64,000 nt of DNA from Dasypus novemcinctus (GCF_030445035.2 NC_080694.1:70385147-70449146), one strand, 5' to 3'; counted from the first letter of the stretch, positions 12,401 through 23,150 are shown. Program-made: numbers and translations. Notes: generated from the letters alone by a model not told the origin.

Positions 12401-12796
12401 TTGAGGTGGAGACAGTGGCCATGGGAGTTGGTGAGGGCAAGGAAATGGAAGAAGTGGTGTGACATGTGGGCATTTTTGGGATTTGAGTTGTCCTGAATGA
12501 TATTACAGGAACAGATGCAGGATGCTATCTATCCTGCCATAATCCACTGAAGGGACTGAGGGAGAGTGTAAACTACAATGTAAACCATAATCCATCAGTG
12601 TAACACTGCTCCAAATGTTTTCACCAAATTCAATGTTTGTACCACACTCATTAAAGACATTGTTGATGTAGGAGGAGTGGATGGGGTGGGGAGTGAGGTA
12701 TATTGGAACCTCTTATACTTTTTAATGTAATATTTTGTGTGATCTATGTATCTTTAAAAGAATAGACAGTAAAAATACTTCAATTCTTTAAAAAAA
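9465..12796 (+). other. Extended L1 3' region (UTR plus possible transduced segment)
   Basis: This non-coding stretch belongs to the L1 because it also continues the minus-strand copy (1-2194) in the same order. It has an internal A-rich end near 10505-10535 (AAAATTAAAAATAAAAAAAGG), then about 250 bases of different sequence, then a second L1-like 3' block (10790-12796) that also ends A-rich. Either the 3' UTR is simply long in this family, or an ancestral element read through its polyadenylation site and carried downstream DNA along. Short reading frames here (for example 11642-11908, 11950-12258) have no recognisable product. Confidence 0.6.
11368..11766. mobile_element. 387-base LTR-like insertion in the L1 3' region
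   Basis: Bases 11374-11760 are absent from the two other copies of this L1 region (the minus-strand copy near 100-120 and the plus-strand copy near 47800). Both of those read straight through a CTAAGAGACTT site. The insertion starts TGTTGCAG, ends CTCACA and is flanked by AAGAGA (11368-11373) and AAGAAA (11761-11766): a 6-base target duplication with one later change. TG...CA ends plus a 6-base duplication indicate an LTR. I cannot place its family, and its strand is uncertain. Confidence 0.65.
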
Positions 12797-12805
12797 GAAC
12801 TCTTG
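12797..12805 (+). repeat. Right target-site duplication of the long L1
   Basis: GAACTCTTG follows the A-rich tail and matches 2922-2930. The sequence after it resumes the pre-insertion flank that is shared with 22099 onward. Confidence 0.8.
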
Positions 12806-12844
12806 GTGTCCCCTAAACATCTGTTCACCAAACACTCTTCTGTG

Positions 12845-13375
12845 GAAGACAAACAATTCCCCCTGAGATGTCCACACCCCTATCCTGAGAATCTGCAAAT
12901 ATGCTACCTTACATGGCAAAAATTTCTTTGCAAAGGCAATTAGGGATTGGATCTTTAGATGGTGAGATATCCTGGATTATCTGGTGTGTGCATTGCAATC
13001 ACTAAGTCTTGAAAGTGGTTAAGTATGGTTAGAGAGATGCAAATAAGGACAGGGTGCTGGTACTGGCTTGAATTTGGAGAAAGAGGGCCTCTGGCCAAGG
13101 CATGCTTCTAGAAGCCACCACCTTCTACTCATGAGCCACAAAACCATGAGGATGTCAGTCCTATAACTGCACAGGACTGCATTCTGCCAGCAATTCCAAA
13201 GAGCATGGATTAGCTTTCCTCAGAGCTCCAGAAAGGACAGTAGCTTGCCAACACTCAATTTTATCCTGGTGAGACCCATTTCAGACTTGCCCATCAGAAT
13301 TGAAAGGCAGTACATTTGTACTCTTCTAAGTCACTAAAGTTGTGGTAATTTTCATGGCGGAATAGAAAACTAATT
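12845..13375 (+). mobile_element. Old MaLR-type LTR (MLT1-like), copy A
   Basis: Landmarks of an old mammalian LTR family are present in order: CCCTATCCTGAGAATCTG, CCTTACATGGCAAAAA, ATCTTTAGATGGTGAGATAT, CCTGGATTAT and a 3' part ending TCTAAGTCACTAAAGTTGTG and GAATAGAAAACTAATTCC. The same landmarks recur at 22145-22668. No coding capacity. The family name is from memory of the consensus and should be taken as approximate. Confidence 0.6.
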
Positions 13376-13429
13376 CCTTCTCTATGTCTATGGTTGACAA
13401 TTTCATCCTTCCAGGTGCTCGGATCAGCA

Positions 13430-13950
13430 AGGTGAGCATCATTCCTGACTTTTTTCTCTCTTACCTCACATCAGAGCCATCAGGAAATGATTCTGGTTTC
13501 CTCTCCTGTAAATACCCAGATCCACCTGCATCTATTGCCTTGGACTCAGCCATCACCTCTCATCTGAACTACTGCCAGAGCCTCCTCATTGATCTAAACC
13601 TCTGTTCTCATCAGAATAGCTAGTCATCCTTCAAAAATATAAATAAGGTCATGTGTCACTTTTCTCAAAGCCCAGCAATTTCTCCCCACAAATCCAAGTT
13701 CTCTCAGTGGCCTTCCGGGTCAACACGATTTGGCTACCCACTAACTCTCTACCATCTTCTCTGACTACTCACCACCCCCCAACTCTGAAATAACCCCACC
13801 ACCCTCCTCACTGTTCTTCAACCCCAGCAGCCATGTTCTATCCTCAGCACTTCCTCTTCCTTGTCCTCGTCCCCTTTTCCACCTCTTCATTTCCTTCATA
13901 TATTTCCTTTTGTATACTTCATGCTTGTCAAGAGACTTTCAAAAGTGTTC
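13430..13950 (+). mobile_element. LINE L2 fragment, copy A
   Basis: The order CTCATCTGAACTACTGCCAGAGCCTCCTC, AAGGTCATGTGTCACTT, CAAAGCCCAGCAATTTCTCC and a C-rich stretch with CAACCCCAGCAGCCATG follows the 3' part of L2, an extinct mammalian LINE. A short open frame at 13384-13623 falls within it and is not a gene. The homologous fragment at 22760-23150 also follows an LTR of the same kind. Confidence 0.6.
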
Positions 13951-13976
13951 TGGATAGAGTTCCAGAACCTCTAGGT

Positions 13977-14452
13977 GAGGGGTTCTTAGGCAGGGGGTTC
14001 GTGACTTTGAATTGAAAATTTAAAAAAAATCATTATTCTTCCGTGGATGTGTTGGAACAGGTGTGATATATTTATTAAATATTATGCAGCATAGTGTGGA
14101 CTTAGTATGATTTTTGTTTTGATGTAGCAAGTTCCCAGGGCAGTGAATAACTGCCTGAAAAAAGGTTTGTAAGAATGGTGTAGATGGTTTTATAATGCTG
14201 TGAGAAAACTCAAAGCTCTAAATGTTTGCCAAAAATGGACATTTGAACAGATGTTTGACTGTGTCAAGTTGTCAGGTATTGAAATTATGAGAAAGCTGTA
14301 AACCATCATTTTGGATAATCCTAAAATTTAATTTGAAGACATGCCATGTTGAGTGTCATAAAACTATCTGCTACTACATTCTGAGAAGGGGTCCATGAAT
14401 TTCAACTGACTGGCAAAGTGTTTGAGGAAAAAAAAAAGTTCAAGAACCCCTG
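13977..14452. mobile_element. hAT-like non-autonomous DNA transposon relic
   Basis: The ends form imperfect terminal inverted repeats: GAGGGGTTCTTAGG at the left and GTTCAAGAACCCCTG at 14438-14452. The reverse complement of the right end reads CAGGGGTTCTTGAAC, matching the left end at about 9 consecutive bases plus scattered positions. Internal sequence is AT-rich and non-coding. I could not see a clean 8-base duplication. The length of about 475 bases fits a MITE-like relic. Confidence 0.45.
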
Positions 14453-14994
14453 TTTTTGGCGAACCATTAGTTTTTTTAAAATTTATGTTAATTAGTGATT
14501 ACAATTTTTTTGGCTTAATTACTGCCTGCTTCCCTGATTGGAGAACAAAAAACCTGACATACTTTTTAAATATTCTCCTACATTTCTATGTGATTAAGCA
14601 CTTGCATTTATAATTGAGTACCTATTACTGCTATTAATGTAATAAAAAATAATAATACTTTATTAGTCATATTAAAATAATTAACCTAGAGGGATCACAC
14701 ACACAAACAAGCCTAAGTCTATCCTCGTGAATAGTGCAGGCATATTTCTGCATCTGATTTTGTGTAAGAATATATTAGAACATCTAATAAATCCATTATA
14801 CAACTGGTATTCTAAAACAAATTCACATTAGGGTTCCATGGCTAGTATCCATCTGTTCAAGTTTTCTTTATATTACCTAGGAATGCATTACTTAAGATTG
14901 CTAGTCTAGACATTCCCATTTATCTTTATGTACTTTCCACTTTCTCATCACCTGCTTATATATGCCTCAGAAGAGTTCTCTATGTTTACTTATG
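14453..14994. other. AT-rich spacer downstream of the OR12D pseudogene
   Basis: No gene, RNA or recognisable repeat structure seen. The 63-codon frame at 14422-14613 looks like chance. Confidence 0.4.
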
Positions 14995-15908
14995 TCAGAA
15001 TTTCCTTCTGATCACCCTACTCAATGCCTGCTTCACCTCCCTGTACCTCAAGGTATAGATCAGTGGATTTAGTTCAGGAGTGATTACACTGTACATGAGG
15101 GCAATGACCACATCCTGTTCAATGAAGCTGCCTGAAGCAGGACGAATATAGGTGAAGAGAACAGAAATATAGAAAAGAAAATCTACCATGAAGTGGGAGG
15201 CACAGGTGTACTGTGCTTTCTGAAGCATTCTGCAAGAATGATTCTTGAAGAGATAGGTAAGAATGTAGAAATAGGAGAGAAGTGTCAGAGAGAAGGGGAC
15301 CATAGCAATGGTGCCTGTGACAATATTAAGAAGCCATTAGTTGAGGTCAACATTCCCACAGACCAGTTCCAGCCGTGGCTTAACAGCACAGAAGTGATGG
15401 ATATGGTTGGAACCATAGCTGTTCAACTGAGAGGTCATTATGGAGTAAAGCAGGGCATGGAAGAAACAAATGACCCAGGCTGTGCTGGCCATCTGCTACA
15501 TAGCTGATGATTCATCATGACAGTATAATGAAGCGGTTTGCAGATTGCCACAGAGTGGTCCAAGGCCATCATGCCCAACAGCAAGGCTTCCATGTGGCCC
15601 AGGAAGTGGAAGAAATGCAGCTGGCTCATGCATCCCAAGAAGGAAATTGCTTTGTGTGGAGAGACTATGTTCTCCAGCATTTTTGGCAGTGTCACCGTGG
15701 AGTAGCCGATGTCTAGGCATGAGCGGTTTCCCAGGAAGAAGTACATAGGAGAGTGGAGTCTTGGATTAGAGATGACAATCATCAGGATGACCCCATTCCC
15801 AACCATGCTGCTAATGTAGATAGTGAGGAAAACCACAAAAAGTAGAGGCTCTTGGATATCTGCCAGTCCCAGGAAGAAAAAAACAGTGACTGAAGTTTGA
15901 TTCAGCAC
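14995..15908 (-). pseudogene. OR12D: Olfactory receptor pseudogene, OR12D type
   Basis: ORs are seven-transmembrane G-protein-coupled odorant receptors of olfactory neuron cilia. Read on the minus strand this follows OR12D closely: LFVVFLTIY (TM1), HSPMYFFLGNRSCLDI (TM2), LPKMLENIVSPHKAISFLG, AICKPLHYTVMMN after TM3, TLLSYFYILTYLF (TM5), CASHFM (TM6) and NPLIYTLRYREVK (TM7). Breaks: the codon in the start position (15906-15908) is GTG, not ATG; about one base is missing near 15496-15500; a TAA lies at 15337-15339 where the family has Gln; one codon is missing in the second extracellular loop. A good splice acceptor (TTTTCTCCCAG, AG at 15911-15912) still sits just upstream. The 914-base span equals a normal OR coding exon, so this is a decayed gene copy, not a retrocopy. 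Confidence 0.9.
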
Positions 15909-15949
15909 CACTGGGAGAAAAGACAAAATACGATCTGGGAAACACACAA

Positions 15950-18400
15950 CTGAGGGTCAAATCCTTCCAGCCCATGTGGTTTTTCCAAGACAAAATTGCT
16001 TTCAGGGAGAGCGAGGTTGTTTTAAATGACAGCAAACACAGAGATTTTACAGATCATGGGCCATTAGACTGTTAGACATTAAGGTTATATATAGACTGAG
16101 ATTTAGTCAATTTTTCACGTTAAAGTCGCATTAATATTTTCTCAGAGATCCATGCTTTCAGTCTATCAGTTCTGTGTACATTTTCATTTTGATGCAACTT
16201 CCCTGTCCTCTTCCTACGTAGTCTAACAGGGTGACAATTTTACTTACTCCACCATGCTACATCAATAACCCTCAGGAAAAGACCACCTAAAGGATTTTAT
16301 CTTAAGGAAATAGACAGGGATAAACTAATTATAGCTACCTGATCTTTAAATACATGAAAAAGAACATTTAAAAAGTTTTCATAGCTTTTCCTTATCTTAG
16401 TTAGAATGTAAACAGGGCTAAAGGTGACTTCTTACTGATCACCTCCTGAAAATTCCTGTCTCCAATGATCCCAGGAATTCCTTCCTTAGATCACAAAATA
16501 CTGACTTCTCCTTCAGATATCTGTGACTACAGCCCCGTGAAATCCTATCTTCTTGAACGATATATTTCCTTAAATCCTGTTTTTATTTTCTGTTAAAGAA
16601 ACTGACTCTTCAGATATTAAGGAGTAGTCCACTTTAAATGAGATACACTTTCTTCTTCACCTTAATTTCATTAATATGCCACTGGTAGCAGCATTGGCTA
16701 CAATCTCCCCAGTAAAGCATTTGTCTCATTTCGGCTCCCTCTGAAGTCACCATAAGTTTCAGCTCTTCTCATTTGAAAAATGTGCTTTCTCTTTATGTTC
16801 CTTTTTCCATCAAATAAAACTCATGTTTCCTACAAAAGTAGTTCATTAATTTTCATCTCATTTGCACTTCTATAATTATATTGTTTCTTCAGTGATGTCA
16901 AAGTCTTGAGGAATGTAAATAAGTTAATTGTAATGAGGTTTAATAGTTTGCTAAATTTGGGTTGTTTTCAGAAAGTCAGAAAAACTTTTGAATCTTCTTT
17001 CCTTCATTATTTGCAAAAACCTGGTATTATCTCCTTTATGTACTTGGACAAAAGATGGCATATTTTGTGTTTTGGCTTCTTTTCAATTCTTTCATTTCCA
17101 GATGTAGTCGATTAGTTCTTGTAGTTAGGAGGGAAGAAGGAAGGACAAGGAACCTTTACAGGTGTGGGAGGCACTGAAAGAACAATAAAAAACTAAATTC
17201 AAACCTGAAAGGTGATGCAGATTGTGGAGCTTTCTGTAATAGCATTTGACAAAACAATGACAGGAGAAGGAAATGTTTTGAAATGGTGACAGTAAAACAG
17301 TGAGTGTCCTAGGAAGCAGATTTAGGGAGCACATTGGATTCCAGGTTTTATAGGTGGAAAAATTTTTGAGAAGTTTTCATACCCCTACTAAACTTCCAAT
17401 GAGGGTTGCTTTCAAAACATCTCAATACCTTTTCCATTGTCATATATAAGTTGTATATCTGAAGAATTTTACCATCCGGTTTAAAATACACATGATATGC
17501 CCAACACCGTTACTAACTCTCTGACCCACAAAATGTAATTTCATGAAAATCCTTTTAAAAATAATATCCTGATATTTAAATAAAATTAGAAATTAAAGTC
17601 AATTCTTAAAGATTTTCATGTATTTTTCAAAATCTTAGGAGTTTATGTAATGTTTTGGAGAACATCTGGAGAACCAGGGTGTTGCAGTAGAAAATAAGAC
17701 ATGGCAATAAAAATATGGGAAGTAAGGTGGCTTCATAACCCACCACATACATTGTGGTTTACCATAAAGTAGGAAATTTGTTTTAAATCCTGGGCTTTTC
17801 ACTTTAATATAGAAAGAAGACATACCATTCAGTAACAAGAAGAATATACGGGTAACTTCCCCGTCTGTTTCCTCTTTAGTTCTTACCTGATTAATTGTTC
17901 AGATCAACAGGCAAGGATGCTTTTTAGGTTTATACTCCCAGTGATTATAAAAAAATAATTTAAAACAAATTGAAGTGAGAATTCATGCTGGGATATCAGC
18001 ATCAATTTTACACCTTCCAAAAATTCTGCCTGCCTTTCTAAAATTCTGCATGCCTTTTTATGAGGCAAAGATGTCTAGCCATGAAAATCCAGAGAGAATA
18101 CGACCTCTGGGTGCTAAGAAGAACTTTTGTAAGAATAAACAGGGTAATCCCGCTTCCCCACAATATGAGGAAATAGCTTTGTGGAATTCCTATCTTAAAT
18201 TCCATTTTCCCTTCTTCCCTTGGAATGCTTTGCCCTTTACTTCGGTACCATGGACAGAACACAAGCCTCAATTATCTGAAATGTTTCCATTGTTTATTCT
18301 TCTTATTTCCTGGCACAGAGGTTTGGATTCGATTTCTCATTTGAGGGCTCTCTTGGACAATACACTTTGGTTTATACAGTGGAAAGAAAATTGGCAATAA
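15950..18400. other. Gene-free interval with unresolved AT-rich sequence
   Basis: No OR fragment, RNA gene or clear repeat boundary seen. An open frame of 141 codons at 17975-18400 on the plus strand is the longest here. Its translation has no recognisable domain and it abuts LTR-like sequence, so I do not call it. Confidence 0.4.
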
Positions 18401-18409
18401 GTGTTAGGG

Positions 18410-19075
18410 AATGTGGTCTCTATTATTAATCAATAATCCTATTGATTAATATAAGAATATGATTATCTTTAATATACTCTCTCTTTTTTATTACTGTAGT
18501 TCTGTGGAAACCAAAGAAAGAGGAATTGTAGTCATGGGCGGGCTAAAACTTAGTTAGGAGTGATGTTTTCTGTTCCTGTAACCTTTCCTTCTGAGCTTAT
18601 TTTACTGCAGGTCATATAATATGAACCTGCACATAAAAGACTGACTCTTGCCCTTCAGGCTGCCCTTGAGACAGCAGTAGCAGAACTCACCTTCTTTGGA
18701 ACCAAGATTAGGAGGGTGAGAGGTCATCAGAAGAAATTAAAAAGTGATGGGGTTTTTTTCATAGCTGCCAATCTTAAAAAAAAAAAAAAAAAAAGTGATG
18801 GGTCCCTCAACAAGAAAGATCTGGCGCACAGACCTATACCACCTACAGACAATACTATGAACAACTTATGAAAATGCGCCATCCCAAGTCTCCAGCACTG
18901 CCTCACCTTCCTTTGTTCAAATGCCATAAAACTCTTCTAAATTCTCAGATTGAGGAGCCAGATTTGTGCTTGCTTTCTCTTTCCTTGCTTGTCAACCTTG
19001 CAATAAAATTCCCTCTTTTTTCAAAATCCTAGTGTCATAATATTAGCTTCTGTGCACATCAGGCAGCGAGCTATT
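18410..19075 (+). mobile_element. LTR of an endogenous retrovirus (probably class I), boundaries uncertain
   Basis: The 3' half has the look of an LTR R-U5: a polyadenylation signal (CAATAAAATTCCC, AATAAA near 19002), then a T/C-rich stretch and a terminal block ATTAGCTTCTGTGCACATCA with GGCAGCGAGC, as in many class I LTRs. The upstream part has no coding content. I could not identify a matching target duplication, so the ends are approximate. No gag, pol or env sequence adjoins it, which suggests a solo LTR. Confidence 0.5.
18739..18802 (+). repeat. Tiny poly(A)-tailed insertion with 13-base target duplication
   Basis: AAAAAGTGATGGG occurs at 18739-18751 and again at 18790-18802. The 38 bases between are a short unique stretch (GTTTTTTTCATAGCTGCCAA and a few more bases) followed by a run of A. 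A duplication plus a 3' A-tail is the signature of L1-driven target-primed insertion, here of a template only about 25 bases long before the tail. It lies inside the LTR at 18410-19075. Confidence 0.6.
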
Positions 19076-19079
19076 TGCT

Positions 19080-21800
19080 CAAAAACATTCAAGAAAAAAT
19101 AGGATTGGTTTTGTCCCTGCTAAATGTGACTCTTTACTATGGTACTATGGTATTTGTTTTAAATTTTTGATTTAAAAGATCACATTTCTCTGTGGGGAAA
19201 TAACCTGTATGTATCTCCAAATCTTACTGTATCCTTTAGGAAAGAAAATACTATTTTTTTTCATCAAAGGGTTATTGCCATGTGATCTTGCCATCTAGAC
19301 AAACTTTCTAGTCAGGGTTATAAGTGCAGTGTTCTTTTTCCTTCTTTGTATTGTTTCCATTCTTATTCTTTTGAAGGAGAGTTCAGTTTATATCCATCAT
19401 ATTAATGTCACCATTTTGTTATATGTTGCAAATATGATAAAAAAACAAATAACATTTAATGTTTGTTTTGTAAGTGTAAGTTATTGTTCTTTGTTCATGA
19501 ATATTAGTTCACTTATTGATTACAAACCCAACAAAGAAAGTACTGACACTATTACCATTTTAACATAAGAAAACTGAGGGGTCGGTGAGTTAAGTAAATG
19601 TATGTTTCTTGAGATTAAATCTGAAACTAAGATTCAGTCTCAGGCTCTAGAGTTCTAGAGACAACTGCCATGTTGTCTCCATCTTTTTGGAAATGTCACC
19701 ATGTTAATTTTTTTGATGAATTTATTTGTAGACTAATAGTCTATTATTTCAATGAGATCATGACCAGTAAGTTTCCTCTTTATGTTTGGTCATTTTGGGC
19801 TCTTGTTTATGAATTAATTACCCTCCTTTAGTAATAATGATAATGTCTCAAATTTTCTTGTAATAGCAATGCTAGCTTCATGGACTTGAAACCTACACAG
19901 TCACACAGGGTCCTGTGCTCAGATGGCCCCACCTTCCTTGTTTAATACTTTGCTGTCAACATCTTAATACACTTCTTAATACTTGAACGAAGAGTTCTCT
20001 TTTATTTTGCACCAATTCCCACAAATTATGTAGTGGACCCTGGTTTTTAGTTTTTGAGAGTTAGATTTGCTATTTACCTCTGTAGTTCTTTTAGAATTTC
20101 ACTTACTTATATTGGGAGATAATCAACTAGAATTGGCTATACTTTGTGCAGAATCACACAGACTAGCTTTTCTTTCTCCACAGATGTGTGATATCATTCT
20201 TAAATGTTCTGACTCTTCTTAAATACACTATCTGTTCCTCTACTTTCCATTTTTTCCAGCGACTCTTCTGTTTCTGTGCTAGTAACAAAGTGTATTTTAA
20301 TTAACATGACTTTCTTTTTAGCCTTAATACTTCATAGGTCAGTCTGACATTTATTCACATTATTTAAAATGCCTTGAGGTGGTTTGACAGATCTTTTCCT
20401 TAGGAGTTTCATTGTCAAACATAACTCCCTCCTCCAAAAAGAATGGTCTAACACAAGGGAGTTGGTTAAAATTGGAAACAGAGTAAAGCTAGAAAGCTTG
20501 AAGATAAAGGAAAGGAGTGAAAGAAATCTGTGTGCAGACAGAGGGAGCCAATAAAGAAGTTCTATTGTAGTCTAAATTGTAAATTTTTTTAAAGGTGTAA
20601 TTTTAGCCCTGCCCTTCAAGGTGGTTGGATTTGCCATGCACCAATGGAGAACCTTTGGGACTCTCAAAACAAGATTTAGCATAAAAATTGATATCAGGGT
20701 GGTTGTATCTCTGGAACAACTGGCTGAATTAAATATTTCCAATGGTACACATCCAGATGTGTCATGAAGAATACTTAACAACCAGTACAATGAAACAACT
20801 TATTTAATAATTATCCTTTTACCCTTTAACTGAATTAAAATATAAACTGATCCTGGATTGTATAATTAAAGTCATAAATCATTCTCTAATTCAATTAGAT
20901 ACTTTCCAAATAGTTTGTTGATTTTCGGGGATTTTTCATGTAATTTTTGCTTTTTATTAGTGTTTCTATTTAATGGTCCTTTGTTTTTTTCAAGACTTTA
21001 TGTGGCAACAACAAACTTACCAACAATTTTCCTCCAGAATTGATAGCTGTTAGATCTCCTGTGGAGTCCACAGGTAGACAAATACTTTGGACATGAATGA
21101 TACTGTTTATGGAAATTAAAAATTCATAACCATTTGCTAAACTGAAATAAATTCAATGATTTTTTTTCTGATTACTATAATACAGTCAGATAAGTTTATA
21201 TATTCAATATGTTTATACCTGAAGTAGTAACAAATTAGTGAGGTGAAATGCCACATGTATTTATGTCACTTAATTTCTTGAAAAGGTTTGTTCATCTTTA
21301 ATTTTTAAAACTTTAATAACCCCATTTGGGTAAGTTTCAGGACTAAGAAAATTGAAAGAATTCTTATGAATTTCCATACTTCAAAGCACTATCAGGGAAA
21401 TAAAAATTCAGCCTAAGAGTGGGAGAATATATTTGCTATCTATCTATCAGTCTGACAGAGAATGTATAACTAGATTCATAGCACCCAAATGCATTAAAGG
21501 AGCAACCTAGCAGAAAAACTAGCAAAATGCTTGAATAGACATGTTTCAAAAGAGAATATTCAAACGGTTTATAAATATGTGAAAAAGTGCTAAATAGAAG
21601 TTAATTATATAATATGACCCAACTATACACTCACTAAAATGAAATGCTGAAAATGAAACTTTTGACTATCCAAATCCAGATAAGTGAATTATTTGCTCCA
21701 TATTTTCAGTATGTAATATAATCAATAGGAAAAAAGAGTAAGGATGTAGTAAATGAATTTTTAAGTGAACCAAGGAAATATGGACCTTAAAACTTAGAGT
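19080..21800. other. Gene-free interval with ancient repeat relics
   Basis: The stretch 19500-19680 has the ACTATTACCATTTTAACATAAG and AAACTGAGG pattern of a MIR/L2-type relic. Near 19890-20040 is another old interspersed repeat (CAGGGTCCTGTGCTCAGATG, then CCACAAATTATGTAGTGGACC) that I cannot name. The rest shows nothing I can support as a feature. Confidence 0.35.
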
Positions 21801-21807
21801 AAAGGGG

Positions 21808-21895
21808 AACGGAGCAGATGTAGCTCAGTGTTTGAGTCCTTGCTTCCTCTGTACAAGGTCCCAGATTCAATTCCCAGGACCACCTAAAAACAAAC
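21808..21895 (+). mobile_element. Short tRNA-derived SINE
   Basis: GCAGATGTAGCTCAGTGTTTGAG gives an A box and AGATTCAATTCCCAGG a B box at tRNA-like spacing, followed by a short A-rich end. It resembles the SINE at 32545-32630 and lacks the long body of the 38285 type. The lack of a CCA end and of a tRNA fold argues against a tRNA gene. Confidence 0.6.
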
Positions 21896-22053
21896 AGATG
21901 TGAATGTTTAAAATCAAAACGTAATTCTTGGTGATTTCTCTAACCTGTGGTACATGATGCTGTCTGCTCAGTCCCTTGCCTGAATTTCCTCCAAAGAAGC
22001 CAAGGCAGACCTTTCTCCCCAGTTCAAACTCTTGTGTGCCAGGTGCTTACTCC

Positions 22054-22137
22054 ACTTGGATATATAATTTAACCTGACAAAGAATTAACTCTTGGCATCC
22101 ACCTGAGAGAATTGCTCCATGAAGAGTGTTCCTTTCA
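22054..22137 (+). repeat. Paralogous copy of the flank around the long L1's insertion site
   Basis: Starting at TTGGATATATAATTTAACC this stretch aligns without gaps to 2892-2930 (29 of 39 bases identical by eye) and, after the shared AACTCTTG, to the sequence following 12805. It therefore looks like the same locus without the L1. The LTR at 22145 and L2 at 22760 continue the match to 12845 and 13430. Confidence 0.55.
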
Positions 22138-22144
22138 TAGAAAA

Positions 22145-22668
22145 AATAATGACCCCCAGAGATGATGACATCCTGATCCCCAGAACCTGCAAATATATCA
22201 CCTTACATTGAAAAGTGTGTTTGCAGATGGGATTAGAGTATGATCTTTAGATGGTGGATTTTCTCAAATTATGTCGGTGGTCCAAATAGTCCTAGAAAGT
22301 GGGGAACCTGTCATAGTGCAGTGGGAGAGAGGGAATGCAACAAGGACACAGCCTGCTGTTTGTGGCTTTTGGGGTATGGATGACAAGGGCACAGGATTGC
22401 TTCCAGAAGCTTATGGCTTTCAGTATGTTGGCAGCGAGAAAGTAGGGGCCTCAGTTTTACAACGAGGAACTGAATCTGAACAATAAGCCAAATGAGCAGG
22501 AATCTTATATTATCCTACAGGCACCAGAAAGGACGGGAGCCTCCGACACTTTGATTTTAGCCCCTGCAGACTAATTTTGGATGTCAGAACTCTGAGATAT
22601 TAAATTGTGTTGTTTTAAGCCACCAAATTTGAGGTAATATGTTATGGCAGCATTGATATGTGACACCC
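22145..22668 (+). mobile_element. Old MaLR-type LTR (MLT1-like), copy B
   Basis: Shares with copy A the order GATGACATCCTGATCCCCAG, CACCTTACATTGAAAAG, ATCTTTAGATGGTGGATT, a run with CTTCCAGAAGCTTATGG, TTTTAGCCCCTGCAGACTAA and TGTTTTAAGCCACCAAATTTG. An open frame of 71 codons (22271-22486) is not conserved in copy A and is not a gene. Confidence 0.6.
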
Positions 22669-22759
22669 TTTTTCAAATATGTTTGCAATTGCATCCTTCA
22701 CTCGAAAACATGGGTCTTTCTCTCACACTTCCCATAGGAGTTACCAGGAAATGATTCTT

Positions 22760-23150
22760 ATTTCATCCACTAAATATCACAAATACAACAAGTGGTAATG
22801 GCACTCTCCCCTGGTATGAGCCATTACCTCTCACTTGAGTGATTGCAGTAGTCTCCTAATTAAACTAACCCTTCCCTGTTATAGACTATTGCTACCATGA
22901 TAGCTAGAGTAATCCTTTAAAAGTATATATCAGGTCATGCCACTTCCCTTAAAAGCCAGCAATGGCTCCACCCAAAATCCAAAATTCTTGCAATGCCCTC
23001 TAAAGTCAAACACTGTCTGAATGCCCATCACCTGTAACCTCCTGTCCTCTGACTAACTTCTCCTTCACTCTGAAATAGTTCCACCAGCCTCACTGTTCTC
23101 AACCCCAGCAACCATGCTTTAGCCTTAGCAACTTTGCTCTATTTTCTTCT
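22760..23150 (+). mobile_element. LINE L2 fragment, copy B
   Basis: CATTACCTCTCACTTGAGTG, GTAGTCTCCTAATTAAAC, ATATCAGGTCATGCCACTTC, AAAAGCCAGCAATGGCTCC and CTCAACCCCAGCAACCATGC follow L2 in order and parallel copy A. The match ends near 23150, where an antisense L1 begins. Confidence 0.65.

Larger units (their letters stand above)
2931..12796 (+). mobile_element. Full-length but decayed L1 (LINE-1) with a very long 3' region
   Basis: The element opens with a G-rich head and CAAGATGGGGTC, the expected place and form of a YY1-type L1 initiator. It continues through a 2.1-kb 5' UTR (with a 14-base C run at 3374-3387), an ORF1 relic, an ORF2 relic and more than 3 kb of 3' region ending in an A-rich tail. 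The span is 9,866 bases. After removing the two LTR insertions at 4167-4617 and 11374-11760, about 9.0 kb is L1-like, longer than the 6-7 kb usual for mammalian L1. Flanking GAACTCTTG repeats support one insertion event. Both reading frames carry many stops and frameshifts and ORF2 lacks its catalytic core, so it cannot be active. Confidence 0.8.

Noticed and set aside
17975-18400. 141-codon plus-strand frame
   Set aside because: No recognised domain, no splice or promoter context, and adjacent to LTR-like sequence. It could be a repeat-derived or chance frame, but I cannot support a gene.
21808-21895. Possible tRNA gene
   Set aside because: A and B boxes are present but the stem pairings of a tRNA are not, and it ends in an A-rich SINE tail. 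The same applies to 32541-32630 and the head at 38285.
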